A DNA stretch of 64,000 nt, taken from the NCBI GenBank assembly GCA_004296775.1, contig RHGE01000015.1:28318-92317 (forward strand), read 5' to 3'. Under the pieces are notes generated by a model. The model did not search any database. It worked only from the letters and a program-made list of their open reading frames with translations, and was not told the DNA's origin. Source of the stretch: Marinilabiliaceae bacterium JC017 (lineage in GTDB: Bacteria; Bacteroidota; Bacteroidia; Bacteroidales; Marinilabiliaceae). Both the position numbers and the translations under genes were made by a program. Shown in pieces: positions 44,633 to 53,999 of the stretch; within the stretch, counting starts at the first letter, position 1; each line of letters opens with the position of its first letter.

Positions 44633-45088
44633 ATGAAGAACACTTTTTTACTAATAATAGCTGGTTTATCATTAGCAGGAGCCTTTTTGATTATTAGATC
44701 TAACATGAGAAGTAATAATAAATTCCAGATGGCAGCTATTTCAAAGGATAGTATTAAAAATGAACAATTGAAAAGCTATAAATTTTTGGATGGAATGCGT
44801 AATGACTCGTATTTCCCAAGTTTCTTAGTCGACAAATGCGAAAATATCCTTATAGAACTATGCATAGATATTGAACATCAACAACCCAAAAACTTAAAAG
44901 AGTTGTATAAGTTAACTCATGCAGCAACAAGAAAATTCAATTCTTTAGAAGACGAATTTTTAGAGAACGGAAGTGAAATTGAAACTGCGGCTCGTGAATC
45001 TATCGGTATGGATTTCGATTATATAGCTAAGGCTTATTCATTCGACAATGGAGATGTTGAGAAATTAATCGCTCCAAGAAATTGGTAA
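44633..45088 (+). CDS. DUF5713 family protein with an N-terminal membrane anchor
   Basis: The 151-residue protein has a membrane segment at the N-terminus (TFLLIIAGLSLAGAFLII, 4-21) and then a DUF5713 domain (about 55-151): MRNDSYFPSFLVDKCENILI, THAATRKFNSLEDEF, SEIETAARESI and the end DVEKLIAPRNW all match my memory of this family. Typical members lack the anchor and are cytoplasmic. Function is unknown. The added helix would hold it at the inner membrane, or serve as an uncleaved signal. If translation began at an internal Met (about residue 33) the protein would be the normal cytoplasmic form, which I cannot exclude. Confidence 0.78.
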   Translation: MKNTFLLIIAGLSLAGAFLIIRSNMRSNNKFQMAAISKDSIKNEQLKSYKFLDGMRNDSYFPSFLVDKCENILIELCIDIEHQQPKNLKELYKLTHAATRKFNSLEDEFLENGSEIETAARESIGMDFDYIAKAYSFDNGDVEKLIAPRNW

Positions 45089-45142
45089 TATAAAAAAAGC
45101 CTGTGCGGCTTGAGCACATTGGTTAATACTAATTTATTTTGG

Positions 45143-45269
45143 ACAATACTGGTAAGGAATAGGAAAACAGTTTCTATTTCTCCAATAGATAAAATTGTTA
45201 ATGGTCTAAAAACGGGAGTAATGTAAATCAGTCTAATGTCTATTATCTAAAATCTAACGATCTGTTGTA
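45143..45269 (+). mobile_element. MITE-like element, third copy
   Basis: Core and right end (AATCAGTCTAATGTCTATTA, then TCTAACGATCTGTTGTAA) match the other copies; the left end is degenerate (ACAATACTGGTAAGG). The right end stops 8 bp before the start codon of the GT39 gene, so the element forms most of that gene's 5' region. Confidence 0.65.
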
Positions 45270-45277
45270 ATAAAGGA

Positions 45278-46897
45278 ATGCTTAAAAAATTGAACGCCAT
45301 GATCAGAAAAAAAGAGTACCTGGTTATTTTCATCCTTGTTTTGGTAAAAATGGTTCTACTTATGGTGGCCAATATAAATTCAGGATTAGATGGTGATGAA
45401 GTGATGCACATTGATGCCGGTAACCATTTGGCATGGGGTTATATGTCGTTTCAGCCGCTGGTGGGGGTAATCGCCTGGGTACAAAATTTGTTTCAGATCA
45501 ATTCGGTGTTCGTTCACCACCTGTTTGTGCATCTTGCTGCCATTGTGATCATGATCTTTTGTGGTGCCACCGTTATTCAATTGGGTGGCGGATGGAAAGC
45601 GGTTCTTCTGGCCCTTCTGTGCATCCTGGCGGCACCTGGTTACAGCGTGACCCATCATATTTTCACTCCTTTGGTTTTTGAGCAGCTATTCTGGATTACG
45701 GGTTTTTATGTGTTGGTCCGCTATTGTAAAAAGCAAAAATCCAAAGACATGATCTGCCTGGCTATTCTCCTGGGATTGGGTTTTATGTCCAAGGTCTCCA
45801 TTCTTATCCTGGTTGCCGGCATGGGCGTTGCCGTTCTGCTGTATAAAAGGGATTTATTGGCGCAACGGATGTTTTGGGTGGCCGTGGTTGTTTTTCTTGT
45901 GATTATATCGCCGAATGTTTATTGGCAATCCCAGCACGCATTTCCTTCTTTTCAGCACATAACAGCACTGTATAGTAAAACACTGGTTAAGCTGGATTTT
46001 ATTAACAACCTGAAGCTGCTCTTTTTAACCACCAATCCATTGGCGGCTGTTGTGTGGGTGGCCGGGTTGCTGGTTGCGCCTTTTGTACTTGTTACTAAAG
46101 ATGTGAGAATGGCCATGGCAGCCATGCTGGGTTCTTTCTTAATCATATTGCTGTTCAGGGGGCAATTCCATTATTATTTTCCGGTAATCCTCACAGCGCT
46201 TTGTGTTGGAAGCGTGATCCTGGAGCATTACTTTGGAAACAGGCGAATGGTATTGGTGTCCTTTAGTGTCCTGCTTCTTGGTTCCGGCATATTTTTAAAC
46301 CTGTATAGTACACCTATTCTTCCCCTGGACAACTATATAGTGTATATGGGGCTTGATAAAAAAGAAGGTGAGAAAGGGAAACAGATGTTTTTTACTCAAC
46401 AAGCGATAGTCGATAATAAAACGGCCAATGCCGATGACCGGATTCCCATTAACTTTGAAGCCTATTACACCCACAATGATTGGGTTAACCTCACGGCATC
46501 TGTTAATGAAATATACCGGCACCTGCCCGAGAGTAAACGGCGCAATTGCTTAATATGGACCCGGTGTTATACCCAGGCAGCGGGCATAAACCTGTATGGA
46601 AAGAAATACCATTTACCCCTGGCTTTTTCGCAGCATGCCAGCTATTATGACTGGATACCCGAATTTGATAAAGAAACTACCATCATAGCGGTTGCCAACG
46701 CCTACACCCCTGCCGACTCGGTGGGTATTGGCTCCTTTTTTGCGGCCTCCTTTGAGAACTTTACCTGGGAAGAAGCTGTTTTTTGTCCTTTTGCCCGCGA
46801 TAAGTACAACGCCTACTATATGATTTATTTAGGCGAAGGATTGAAATTTAATTCGGAGGGATTGAAGCAAAAATACAAGGACTTTATATTTGAGTGA
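45278..46897 (+). CDS. glycosyltransferase family 39 (ArnT/PMT-like) membrane protein
   Basis: The 539-residue inner-membrane protein is of the GT-C fold. The first periplasmic loop carries LDGDEVMH with D40 and E41, the acidic pair that binds the lipid-linked sugar donor, and 8-11 membrane helices follow up to about residue 350. A C-terminal soluble domain (about 360-539) ends in a Rossmann-like stretch (RRNCLIWTRCYTQAAGI). Such enzymes transfer a sugar from a polyprenyl phosphate to lipid A, proteins or other envelope targets. The acceptor is unknown. It is monocistronic. Length is normal for PMT_2 proteins. Confidence 0.85.
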   Translation: MLKKLNAMIRKKEYLVIFILVLVKMVLLMVANINSGLDGDEVMHIDAGNHLAWGYMSFQPLVGVIAWVQNLFQINSVFVHHLFVHLAAIVIMIFCGATVIQLGGGWKAVLLALLCILAAPGYSVTHHIFTPLVFEQLFWITGFYVLVRYCKKQKSKDMICLAILLGLGFMSKVSILILVAGMGVAVLLYKRDLLAQRMFWVAVVVFLVIISPNVYWQSQHAFPSFQHITALYSKTLVKLDFINNLKLLFLTTNPLAAVVWVAGLLVAPFVLVTKDVRMAMAAMLGSFLIILLFRGQFHYYFPVILTALCVGSVILEHYFGNRRMVLVSFSVLLLGSGIFLNLYSTPILPLDNYIVYMGLDKKEGEKGKQMFFTQQAIVDNKTANADDRIPINFEAYYTHNDWVNLTASVNEIYRHLPESKRRNCLIWTRCYTQAAGINLYGKKYHLPLAFSQHASYYDWIPEFDKETTIIAVANAYTPADSVGIGSFFAASFENFTWEEAVFCPFARDKYNAYYMIYLGEGLKFNSEGLKQKYKDFIFE

Positions 46898-47203
46898 TAA
46901 CTGTCGTAAGAATTAAGTTGTTTACCGTGCACCGTTTCATGCGTCGGAACGAATGAAAGTTGGGGTAGTTGTGCAGAAATAATTTGAAACAGGTTGAATT
47001 ATATTAGAAAGATAAAGTCATTTGGGCAATGCCAAAAATGAAGCATGGTTTGGATAATGATCCGACAAAAAAAACAATTCATCGGTAAACCGCTAAAAAT
47101 AGAACTCGGAATAATAGGTTTATCCAACCCTAAACCAATGACCAGCAATAATGGTAACGGCACGTTTTTTGCACTATTTTATTCATAACCAAAACACTTA
47201 GCC
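46898..47203. other. spacer with a trace of repeat C
   Basis: Bases 47017-47063 (TTTGGGCAATGCCAAAAATG and following) match the right part of repeat C. No gene and no clear terminator are seen. Confidence 0.5.
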
Positions 47204-47617
47204 ATGAGAACCGTTAGCTTACTCTTTTTATTAATGTTGGTGTTTGGGGCGTGTAGAAGTCACAAACCATTGGCAACAGAATCGCCTCAAAAGGTGGAAA
47301 TTGCTACAGAACAACAAGACACTGTTGAGTATGAATTGATTGTTTTTGATCCCGGGTTTGAAACCTACCTGCAAACACAACCCCATCCGCAGTGGTATTA
47401 TTCCAATGAGTATTATCGCAACTGGAATGTTCGCTACTCGGTAGAATGGAACATCCGATATCAGAATCCTCTTCGGTATGGTGATTTTTATGAAACAGAT
47501 ATTCCTTATGATTCGGGCATTGATTACGGGGTGGAATTCAATTACCGGTTATACCATTATTTCCAGTTCATAGAGAAAGAATATGGAGTGGTGTTGATTT
47601 CCCGCAGGGGAAAGTAA
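47204..47617 (+). CDS. DUF6146 family lipoprotein
   Basis: The 137-residue protein has a lipobox (LVFGACRS, C17). The mature part shows the DUF6146 pattern seen in Bacteroidota: EYELIVFDPGFETYL, then QWYYSNEYYRNWN, YSVEWNIRYQNPLRYG, and a closing segment IDYGVEFNYRLYHYFQF. It is a small envelope lipoprotein of unknown role, rich in Tyr, Trp and Asn. It stands alone between the GT39 gene and a convergent EamA transporter. Confidence 0.82.
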   Translation: MRTVSLLFLLMLVFGACRSHKPLATESPQKVEIATEQQDTVEYELIVFDPGFETYLQTQPHPQWYYSNEYYRNWNVRYSVEWNIRYQNPLRYGDFYETDIPYDSGIDYGVEFNYRLYHYFQFIEKEYGVVLISRRGK

Positions 47618-47831
47618 TTAGTCTGACAACCTTTTAAGGGTGTTTTTCACTGGTTGATTTCGTTTATAGATATTTTATTTCCGTTCCTTGTAATTTATTT
47701 AGGGGGAGCGGAATTGTTTTAACGGGGGCAGGAGTCGGGAGTCAGAAGCTAGAGGTTTGAATCCAGAACTCAGAAATGGAAGTTAGAGGTTAGAATCCAG
47801 AACCAAAACACCAATCCCTACGGGCTGAAAT

Positions 47832-48746
47832 TTAATTCCGTTGCCGCTTTGGAAATCCAATCGCTAATACCGCTCCAATTATTACGAAAGCTGCGCCTGC
47901 GTATGCCAACGGAGGGAAAGGAGTCATTTCAAACCATTTAATATCCATGTAAAGCATTGTTTCCAGTGCGATAAAAGTAATGATGGGATTGAGGGTGATG
48001 ATGATGCTTACTTTATTGGCTTCGGTGTATTTTAATGCTGCCGATAATGAACCATAAGCTACCAATGTGTTTAATCCCAGGAAAAGCAAAAGAAGCCACA
48101 CCCACCATGGATAAACCTGGGTAAACAACGAGAAGTCGGCTAATGGAATAAATAGCAATGCCGGTAAGCCATAGATGATTAAATTCAGTTGTTGAGCCGG
48201 ATAGTGTTTAACCAGCATCTTGGTAATGACGGCATATCCGGTCCAGGTCCAGGCGGCAGTCAGGGTCCAGAGAACACCGGTGTTAAGTATGTGTTCTTGT
48301 GCTACAAATTCTTTAAGGTGTTGAAAATAGAAAAACACAAAACCCAGGCCTGCTATGGCAAAGCCCAGTCCCCGCAACCAGTTGGCTTTCTCCTTAAAAA
48401 ATAAAAAACCCACTAATCCAAGTGTAATAGGGCCTACCTGGATGATTACCTGGGTGACACCCGGACCGGCATAACTGATGCCCTGCATAAAGCCCAGGTA
48501 ATTAATGCCTAACAGGAAGGCGGCAAGCAGTAACAAACAGGGTGGTTTCTTAAATATTGCCAGGTAAGAAGGTTGTTTGATGGAATAATAACCAGTTAGT
48601 ACCACGAAAGCCAGGGTGAATCGGAACCATACAATGGTATAGGCGTCAAAATATTTTAATGCGACTTTTAGCGCAATAGCTAAAAATCCCCAAAGGATTG
48701 CTGTTGTAGAGGCATACATTAAGCCTCTGACTTGCGGATTCATCAT
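47832..48746 (-). CDS. EamA family (drug/metabolite) transporter
   Basis: The 304-residue inner-membrane protein has ten membrane helices in two EamA repeats of about 140 residues. The first runs from STTAILWGFLAIALKVALKY-type TM1 to about 145; the second starts near VLWTLTAAWTWTGYAVITKM. Family members export amino acids, nucleosides or metabolites, or carry them in. The substrate is not predictable. It is transcribed alone on the minus strand and is divergent from the lipoprotein gene at 48935. Confidence 0.9.
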   Translation of the reverse strand: MMNPQVRGLMYASTTAILWGFLAIALKVALKYFDAYTIVWFRFTLAFVVLTGYYSIKQPSYLAIFKKPPCLLLLAAFLLGINYLGFMQGISYAGPGVTQVIIQVGPITLGLVGFLFFKEKANWLRGLGFAIAGLGFVFFYFQHLKEFVAQEHILNTGVLWTLTAAWTWTGYAVITKMLVKHYPAQQLNLIIYGLPALLFIPLADFSLFTQVYPWWVWLLLLFLGLNTLVAYGSLSAALKYTEANKVSIIITLNPIITFIALETMLYMDIKWFEMTPFPPLAYAGAAFVIIGAVLAIGFPKRQRN

Positions 48747-48903
48747 TATTAAAGGTCTTGGTTTCTTTTACAATTCGATAAAAATGCAAATTACTTTTTA
48801 TGGAATCCATATTTCAGACAAGTTTATCTTATTAGTGGTTTGTTATAATTACGAAATGGCTGAAAAATAAAACATGGCGAATTAAATTATTTTTAAAATC
48901 GAC

Positions 48904-48911
48904 TATATTTG
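48904..48911 (+). promoter_or_regulatory. TAnnTTTG promoter motif
   Basis: TATATTTG is an exact -7 match, 23 nt before the ATG at 48935, giving a short leader of about 18 nt. A -33 element is not clear. Confidence 0.55.
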
Positions 48912-48934
48912 TACAAAACTAAAAGACCTAGAAT

Positions 48935-49765
48935 ATGAAACGCACCTTAAATTCGATTTTTTTGGCTTTTTCCGGCCTTCTTATTATTGCCCTTTTACCT
49001 TCATGCCAGGGAGGCGGAAAATCGTCGAGCCAGAAAACAGAATCGACTGAATTAAAAAAAGAAAAAGTTGAGAAAGAAGTGAGAGAATTTATCTATCCGC
49101 TTCCTACTTCATTTGAAGTGACTGAGATGCTAAATAGAATTGAAGCCGCTTATATACTTTCTTTATCAAATCCTACCGGAAATGTAGAGAAATATTTGAC
49201 TGAAAAAAGCAAGGGGTTAAACCTGGGTGTATACGGGGCTGATCTTAGTTATGCCAGTACTTATAACCAAAAGCAGGAAACGGCGGATTATATGAATGCC
49301 TCGAAAAAGTTGGTTGACGAGCTGGATATTGCTGCTGCATTGACGCCTGATATTGTCGAGAAGATTGAGCAGAATGAAGACAATAAAGACGAATTGGTGA
49401 AGATCATTACCAATTCTTTCTACGATACTTATGAGTACCTGAATGAAAATGGCCGGGCTTCTGTTTCTTCATTGGTTATGGCTGGTAGTTGGGTAGAGGC
49501 TTTATACATTGCCACACACATTTCCGAAGATACTTTTAACAACAAGGAAATGGTTAAGATTGTGATGGATCAGAAAGAGCCATTGAATAAGTTAATGGAG
49601 ATTCTGAAGGGTTTTACTGACAATTCAGATATTCAATGGACGGTTGAATTGTTAGAGCCTTTGCACACTATATATAATAGCGTTGAAGAAGGTGGAATCA
49701 CCAAAGAACAGATGGAAGCAATTGCTGTAAAAGTTAAAGAAGCCCGCGATAAGATTGTGGAGTAA
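48935..49765 (+). CDS. conserved-type lipoprotein of unknown function
   Basis: The 276-residue protein has a lipobox (IALLPSCQGG, C24) and a short charged linker, then an all-helical domain of about 230 residues. Recognisable stretches are REFIYPLPTSFEVTEMLNRI, LNLGVYGADLSYASTYNQKQ and a late helix with VASLVMAGSWVEALYI-like sequence (core SSLVMAGSWVEALYIATH). I have seen this pattern in unnamed Bacteroidales lipoproteins but know no function. It sits alone between a good promoter and a terminator-like hairpin, so it is a single-gene unit. Confidence 0.7.
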   Translation: MKRTLNSIFLAFSGLLIIALLPSCQGGGKSSSQKTESTELKKEKVEKEVREFIYPLPTSFEVTEMLNRIEAAYILSLSNPTGNVEKYLTEKSKGLNLGVYGADLSYASTYNQKQETADYMNASKKLVDELDIAAALTPDIVEKIEQNEDNKDELVKIITNSFYDTYEYLNENGRASVSSLVMAGSWVEALYIATHISEDTFNNKEMVKIVMDQKEPLNKLMEILKGFTDNSDIQWTVELLEPLHTIYNSVEEGGITKEQMEAIAVKVKEARDKIVE

Positions 49766-49774
49766 TTTATTAAT

Positions 49775-49896
49775 ATAATAGTTCGTTAAGCTTTAGTAAT
49801 TGCCTGATAAACAATTTGTGAATATTCACTGGTTGCAGGTTGTAAAACAGTTAGATATAAATCAGTCTAAAGTTTATTATCTAGCGATCTATTATT
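49775..49896 (+). mobile_element. MITE-like element, fourth copy
   Basis: The left end ATAATAGTTCGTTAAGC and the right end AGCGATCTATTATTA form terminal inverted repeats. The middle (TAAATCAGTCTAAAGTTTAT) matches the family, but part of the left half has diverged. It lies 10 bp past a stop codon. Confidence 0.65.
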
Positions 49897-49910
49897 AAAA
49901 GTGATGATAT

Positions 49911-49947
49911 AAAAAGGGTGGTTTCATTAATTGAACCGCCTTTTTTT
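49911..49947 (+). terminator. intrinsic terminator
   Basis: AAAAAGGGTGGTT pairs with AACCGCCTTTTTT with one G-T pair, and the loop is TTCATTAATTG-like. It lies about 145 bp past the lipoprotein stop, beyond the MITE-like element. Confidence 0.7.
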
Positions 49948-50053
49948 ATGGACTGAAATCAGTCCTGTTTTTAAATTAAAACACGCTTACTTTGTCATAG
50001 CCGTCATGTTGTAAAAAAATGTATCTTCATCGCCATGACAAAACCTATCTTTT

Positions 50054-53000
50054 ATGAGTGAAATGTTTCTTGAAGCCCTGATGCAGCTTTATGCCTTGTT
50101 GACGGATGTTAAACGAGAGGGGAAAACTGGTCAGGCACGTTTAAAAGTAGAAGAATACCTGGCTCGCAACTTTAACCGCGAGTATATAAATAGAAGTCTG
50201 GAGCGGTATGATCATTACCTGGAGAAATTTCATAGAAACACCTATAGTGATGATAAAACGGCCCGCCAGGAACAGTCAACCTATAACATGGGGAAGCTGT
50301 TGGATATCTGTGAGCAGTTAAACCAGGAAATGGAAACGGAGGATAAGTATTTGCTGGTTTCGCTGATGCTTAACTTTATCCAAAAGGAAACCACGATAAC
50401 CGATGAAGAACACCTTTTCGTTGATACGCTGGCAACCAGTCTTAAAATTGAGTATGATGACTATGTTTGTCAGAAATCTTTCCTCCTCGAGGGGCCGTTG
50501 GAGATTGCCGATAAGAGTCGATTACTATTGATTAGTGGTCAAGCAGAGCGTCCTCACCCGCAAATCAAACATATATACAATCCCAAACAGCAAGTTCAGG
50601 TATGGGTGCTTCATATCAGTAGTACCAACACCTATTTCTTTCGTTATTCCGGCGATCGAAACCTTTACCTGAACGGGCATAAAATTGAGCAAAGCAAAGG
50701 CTATTTGCTGGCTCCGGGGTCGGTAATCAAGACATCGCGGATGCCACCGGTGTATTACGGAAATGTAGCCGAGAAATTTATTGCCCGGAAGGATAAGGGA
50801 CGGATTGTTTACCGTGCCATGGATGTGGAATACAAATTCAACAACAATCAAATTGGTATTCATCCTTTTAGCTTTACCGGTCGCTCGGGGCAAATGGTTG
50901 GCATCATGGGTGGAAGTGGTACCGGAAAGTCGACCTTATTAAATGTGCTCAATGGGAATTATAAATTGAGTAATGGTAAGATCACCATTAACGGTTATGA
51001 ACTAAGTACTGACAGGGAAGCCTTGCAAGGTGTAATCGGTTATGTGCCCCAGGATGACTTGTTAAAGGAAGAGCTCACCGTTTTTGAAAACCTCTATTAC
51101 AATGCCAGGCTTTGCTTTAGTGATTTTACCAAAGAGGAAATCAATAACCTGGTTGAAAAAGCACTTCATGATTTTGATTTGGTGGAAGCACGAAATCTTG
51201 TGGTAGGGTCGCCCTTAAACAAGATATTGAGTGGCGGACAGCGGAAACGACTTAATATTGCCCTGGAGCTTATCCGGGAGCCATCGGTGCTGTTTGTCGA
51301 TGAACCCACCTCCGGCCTTTCTTCCATGGACTCGGAAAAAGTGATGGTGTTATTGAAAAGGCAAACACTGAAGGGAAAGCTTGTCATCATAAATATTCAT
51401 CAACCCAGCAGCGATCTTTATAAGCTGATAGATAAACTCCTGATCATAGATAAGGGTGGCCGGATTATATACAATGGAAATCCAATGGATGCCATTGTTT
51501 ATTTCAAGCAAAGGGCGCACTATGTAAATCCTGAAGAGCGTGAGTGTTATGTGTGTGGTACGGTTAAAACCGAACAGCCATTGCGCATTATCGAGGCGCG
51601 TATGGTAAATCCCTATGGTAAGCTTATCCGGAAAAGAAAGGTGAATCCTGAAGAGTGGTACGATCTCTATAAACAGAATTTTGAAGATAAGTTTGAGTGG
51701 AAGCACAAGCGGCAGATGACCAAAAAAGAAAAGCTTCCGCCTAACCTTTATAACATCCCCGGACGGCTGCAGCAATTTAAGATTTATGCTTTACGGGATG
51801 CGCTATCAAAACTAAAAGACAAGCAATACCTGTTGATCAATTTGTTGATTGCGCCTATTTTGGCGCTCATTCTGGGTTTTTTTACCAAGTATAATAGCGG
51901 TACAGCAGCCGATCCTTCTGCCTATATATTTGGGCAAAATGTCAATATTCCGGCTTACCTTTTTATGTGTGTGGTGGTTGCTCTGTTTATCGGGCTTAAT
52001 ATTAGTGCTGAAGAGATTATTAAAGACCGGAAGCTTTTGCAACGGGAGTCTTTTCTGAATTTGAGCCGGTTGAGTTATCTGAGCAGTAAAATAATGATTC
52101 TCTTTGTTTTTTCAGCGGTACAAACCTTAAGTTTTGTGCTTATTGGTAACTCCATATTAGAGGTGAAAGGATTAACCATCAGTTATTGGCTGATTCTTTT
52201 CAGTACGGCCTGTTTTGCTAATTTGCTTGGCTTGAATGTTAGTAGTGGTTTGAATTCTGAAGTGGCTATTTATATTTGTATTCCGCTTATTCTTGTTCCA
52301 CAGCTTCTGTTTAGTGGTGTTATCGTACGTTTTGACAAGCTTCACCAATCAATAGCCTCCGAAGAGACGGTTCCCCGAATTGGGGATTTAATGATTTCCC
52401 GCTGGAGCTATGAGGCCCTGGCGGTGAATCAGTTTAAAAACAATCATTTTGAACGGTTATTTTTTGAGACTGAAAAGAATATGAGTCAGGCATCTTATGC
52501 TTCCGGCCTGTGGATTCCTGAACTGAAGAAGATAAATGAAAGGTGTTATGAATATCTACAGTCAGGTAATAGTAGTCAGTTGACAAAAAACGCTGGTCTT
52601 CTCTATAATGAGATACATAAATTGAAGGACACGCGCATTAGTCATTATCCTTGGTTAGCTAAGTTTGTGATAAAAAAGGAGTATTCAGAGCAGAGTTATT
52701 ATCAAACTGATTCAATACTAAATAAGATACGACAGGAAAGCATGGCTAATTACATGCTGTATAGTCAGAAAAACGATAGTTTAATATTGGCATTAGAACA
52801 GAGATTAGGTTCTAAACATGCTCTGTTGGATTTCAAGCAGACTTACTACAACAAAGCCCTGGAGGATTTACTGCTTAATAAAAATGAGTTTAGACAGATT
52901 GAATTAACTGAACGGGCAGTGGTGCAAAAGAAGCATCCGGTATTTAAATCGCCTGTTGCGAATTGGGGAAGGGCCCATTTCTATGCGCCGGAGAAGCGCT

Positions 53001-53170
53001 TTGCCCGGCAAACGATTTCTACGCCACTCTTTAATGTGATTGTTATCTGGTTTTCTACCGGATTATTATACATTACTTTGTACTTTGATGTTTTACGTCG
53101 TTTGATTCGTTACTTTGAAACCTTTAAGTTAAGAAGATTGAATAAACGATTGCAAAAGCTTTCAACATGA
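50054..53170 (+). CDS. ABC transporter with TerB-like, FHA-like, ATPase and ABC-2 membrane parts
   Basis: The 1038-residue protein joins four parts. Residues about 1-150 are helical with a TerB-like centre (YLLVSLMLNFIQKETTITDE); about 160-265 look like an FHA beta sandwich (YLNGHKIEQSKGYLLAPGSV); about 270-500 are an ABCG-type ATPase with GGSGTGKST (286-294), LSGGQRKRL (392 on) and VLFVDEPTSG (D416, E417); from about 590 comes an ABC-2 permease with a long soluble insert before the last helix (1010-1030). One gene thus makes a half-transporter that probably dimerises. FHA and TerB parts suggest control by phosphorylation or envelope stress. The substrate is unknown. A shared terminator lies just past the stop. 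Confidence 0.85.
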   Translation: MSEMFLEALMQLYALLTDVKREGKTGQARLKVEEYLARNFNREYINRSLERYDHYLEKFHRNTYSDDKTARQEQSTYNMGKLLDICEQLNQEMETEDKYLLVSLMLNFIQKETTITDEEHLFVDTLATSLKIEYDDYVCQKSFLLEGPLEIADKSRLLLISGQAERPHPQIKHIYNPKQQVQVWVLHISSTNTYFFRYSGDRNLYLNGHKIEQSKGYLLAPGSVIKTSRMPPVYYGNVAEKFIARKDKGRIVYRAMDVEYKFNNNQIGIHPFSFTGRSGQMVGIMGGSGTGKSTLLNVLNGNYKLSNGKITINGYELSTDREALQGVIGYVPQDDLLKEELTVFENLYYNARLCFSDFTKEEINNLVEKALHDFDLVEARNLVVGSPLNKILSGGQRKRLNIALELIREPSVLFVDEPTSGLSSMDSEKVMVLLKRQTLKGKLVIINIHQPSSDLYKLIDKLLIIDKGGRIIYNGNPMDAIVYFKQRAHYVNPEERECYVCGTVKTEQPLRIIEARMVNPYGKLIRKRKVNPEEWYDLYKQNFEDKFEWKHKRQMTKKEKLPPNLYNIPGRLQQFKIYALRDALSKLKDKQYLLINLLIAPILALILGFFTKYNSGTAADPSAYIFGQNVNIPAYLFMCVVVALFIGLNISAEEIIKDRKLLQRESFLNLSRLSYLSSKIMILFVFSAVQTLSFVLIGNSILEVKGLTISYWLILFSTACFANLLGLNVSSGLNSEVAIYICIPLILVPQLLFSGVIVRFDKLHQSIASEETVPRIGDLMISRWSYEALAVNQFKNNHFERLFFETEKNMSQASYASGLWIPELKKINERCYEYLQSGNSSQLTKNAGLLYNEIHKLKDTRISHYPWLAKFVIKKEYSEQSYYQTDSILNKIRQESMANYMLYSQKNDSLILALEQRLGSKHALLDFKQTYYNKALEDLLLNKNEFRQIELTERAVVQKKHPVFKSPVANWGRAHFYAPEKRFARQTISTPLFNVIVIWFSTGLLYITLYFDVLRRLIRYFETFKLRRLNKRLQKLST

Positions 53171-53172
53171 TA

Positions 53173-53218
53173 AAAAAACAAAACCAGCGACTAATGGAGT
53201 TCGCTGGTTTTGTTTTTT
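53173..53218. terminator. bidirectional intrinsic terminator
   Basis: A perfect 18-bp stem (53173-53190 with 53201-53218) has A6 on one side and T6 on the other, with a 10-nt loop. It separates the convergent ABC transporter and ppa genes. Confidence 0.92.
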
Positions 53219-53232
53219 ATTCAAAAAAGATA

Positions 53233-53907
53233 TTAATAAGTTGCTAACGCGTGCCGTAGGTTTTCAAAACGCTTCTCGTAATCTTTCATTGATAGTTCGA
53301 TAACATGGCGAGCTTCTTCTGCATTGTAAATATGTGTGATTTCTGATTCGTGACTCAATCCCGGCATATCTTTATAGGTAAGGAAGTAATGTTTTAGTCG
53401 TTTAATAACCAATTCCGGTAAATCAGAAATATCCTTGAAGCCGCCATACACCATGTCATTTTTTAAAACTGAAATGATTTTATCATCAGCGGCGCTGCCA
53501 TCAATCATGCGAAATCCACCAATAGGAATGGCTTTGGCAATGATATCGCCATGTGGGATGTCTTTTTCTGTTAACATGAGAATGTCTAACGGATCACCAT
53601 CGCCTTTAACATCCTTTTTGCCTGTCTTTTCACCGCAATATTTACCTACGTTATCGCCGCAGTAGGTTTGTGGGATAAAGCCATAGGGAGCAGGTACCAC
53701 ATTGGAATATTTTTGCGGGCGGTCAATGCTTAAATAGCCGCTAACCTTATCAATTTCGTATTTAATGGTATCGGTAGGTACCACCTCAATAAAGCAAGTA
53801 ACATTATTGGGTGTTTCGTCACCAATGTCAATTCCATGCCACGGGTGGGATTTGTAGCGGAGTCCCATTAATCTGCCTATGGGATCCATTAAACTATTTG
53901 CAGACAT
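53233..53907 (-). CDS. ppa: inorganic pyrophosphatase, family I
   Basis: The 224-residue cytoplasmic enzyme splits pyrophosphate to phosphate. It has the family I active-site stretch KGDGDPLDILML with the three aspartates of the D-x-D-P-x-D motif, an upstream YGFIPQTYCG region and a later MIDGSAADDKII segment that completes the metal site. It is longer than E. coli PPase (about 175 residues) through an N-terminal extension and a C-terminal helix, as is usual for Bacteroidota enzymes of this group. It is transcribed alone on the minus strand. Confidence 0.93.
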   Translation of the reverse strand: MSANSLMDPIGRLMGLRYKSHPWHGIDIGDETPNNVTCFIEVVPTDTIKYEIDKVSGYLSIDRPQKYSNVVPAPYGFIPQTYCGDNVGKYCGEKTGKKDVKGDGDPLDILMLTEKDIPHGDIIAKAIPIGGFRMIDGSAADDKIISVLKNDMVYGGFKDISDLPELVIKRLKHYFLTYKDMPGLSHESEITHIYNAEEARHVIELSMKDYEKRFENLRHALATY

Positions 53908-53999
53908 ATCTTTTCCTTTTTTTCACAATAAGAGTCAATGTTTTACGAAGCGAAATTAATTTAATATGAACTAACAAGCAAAAAATCAAGATGATTGAC

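Noticed and set aside
47832..48746. Plus-strand frame 48189-48404 within the EamA gene
   Set aside because: It is a shadow of the transporter gene on the other strand.
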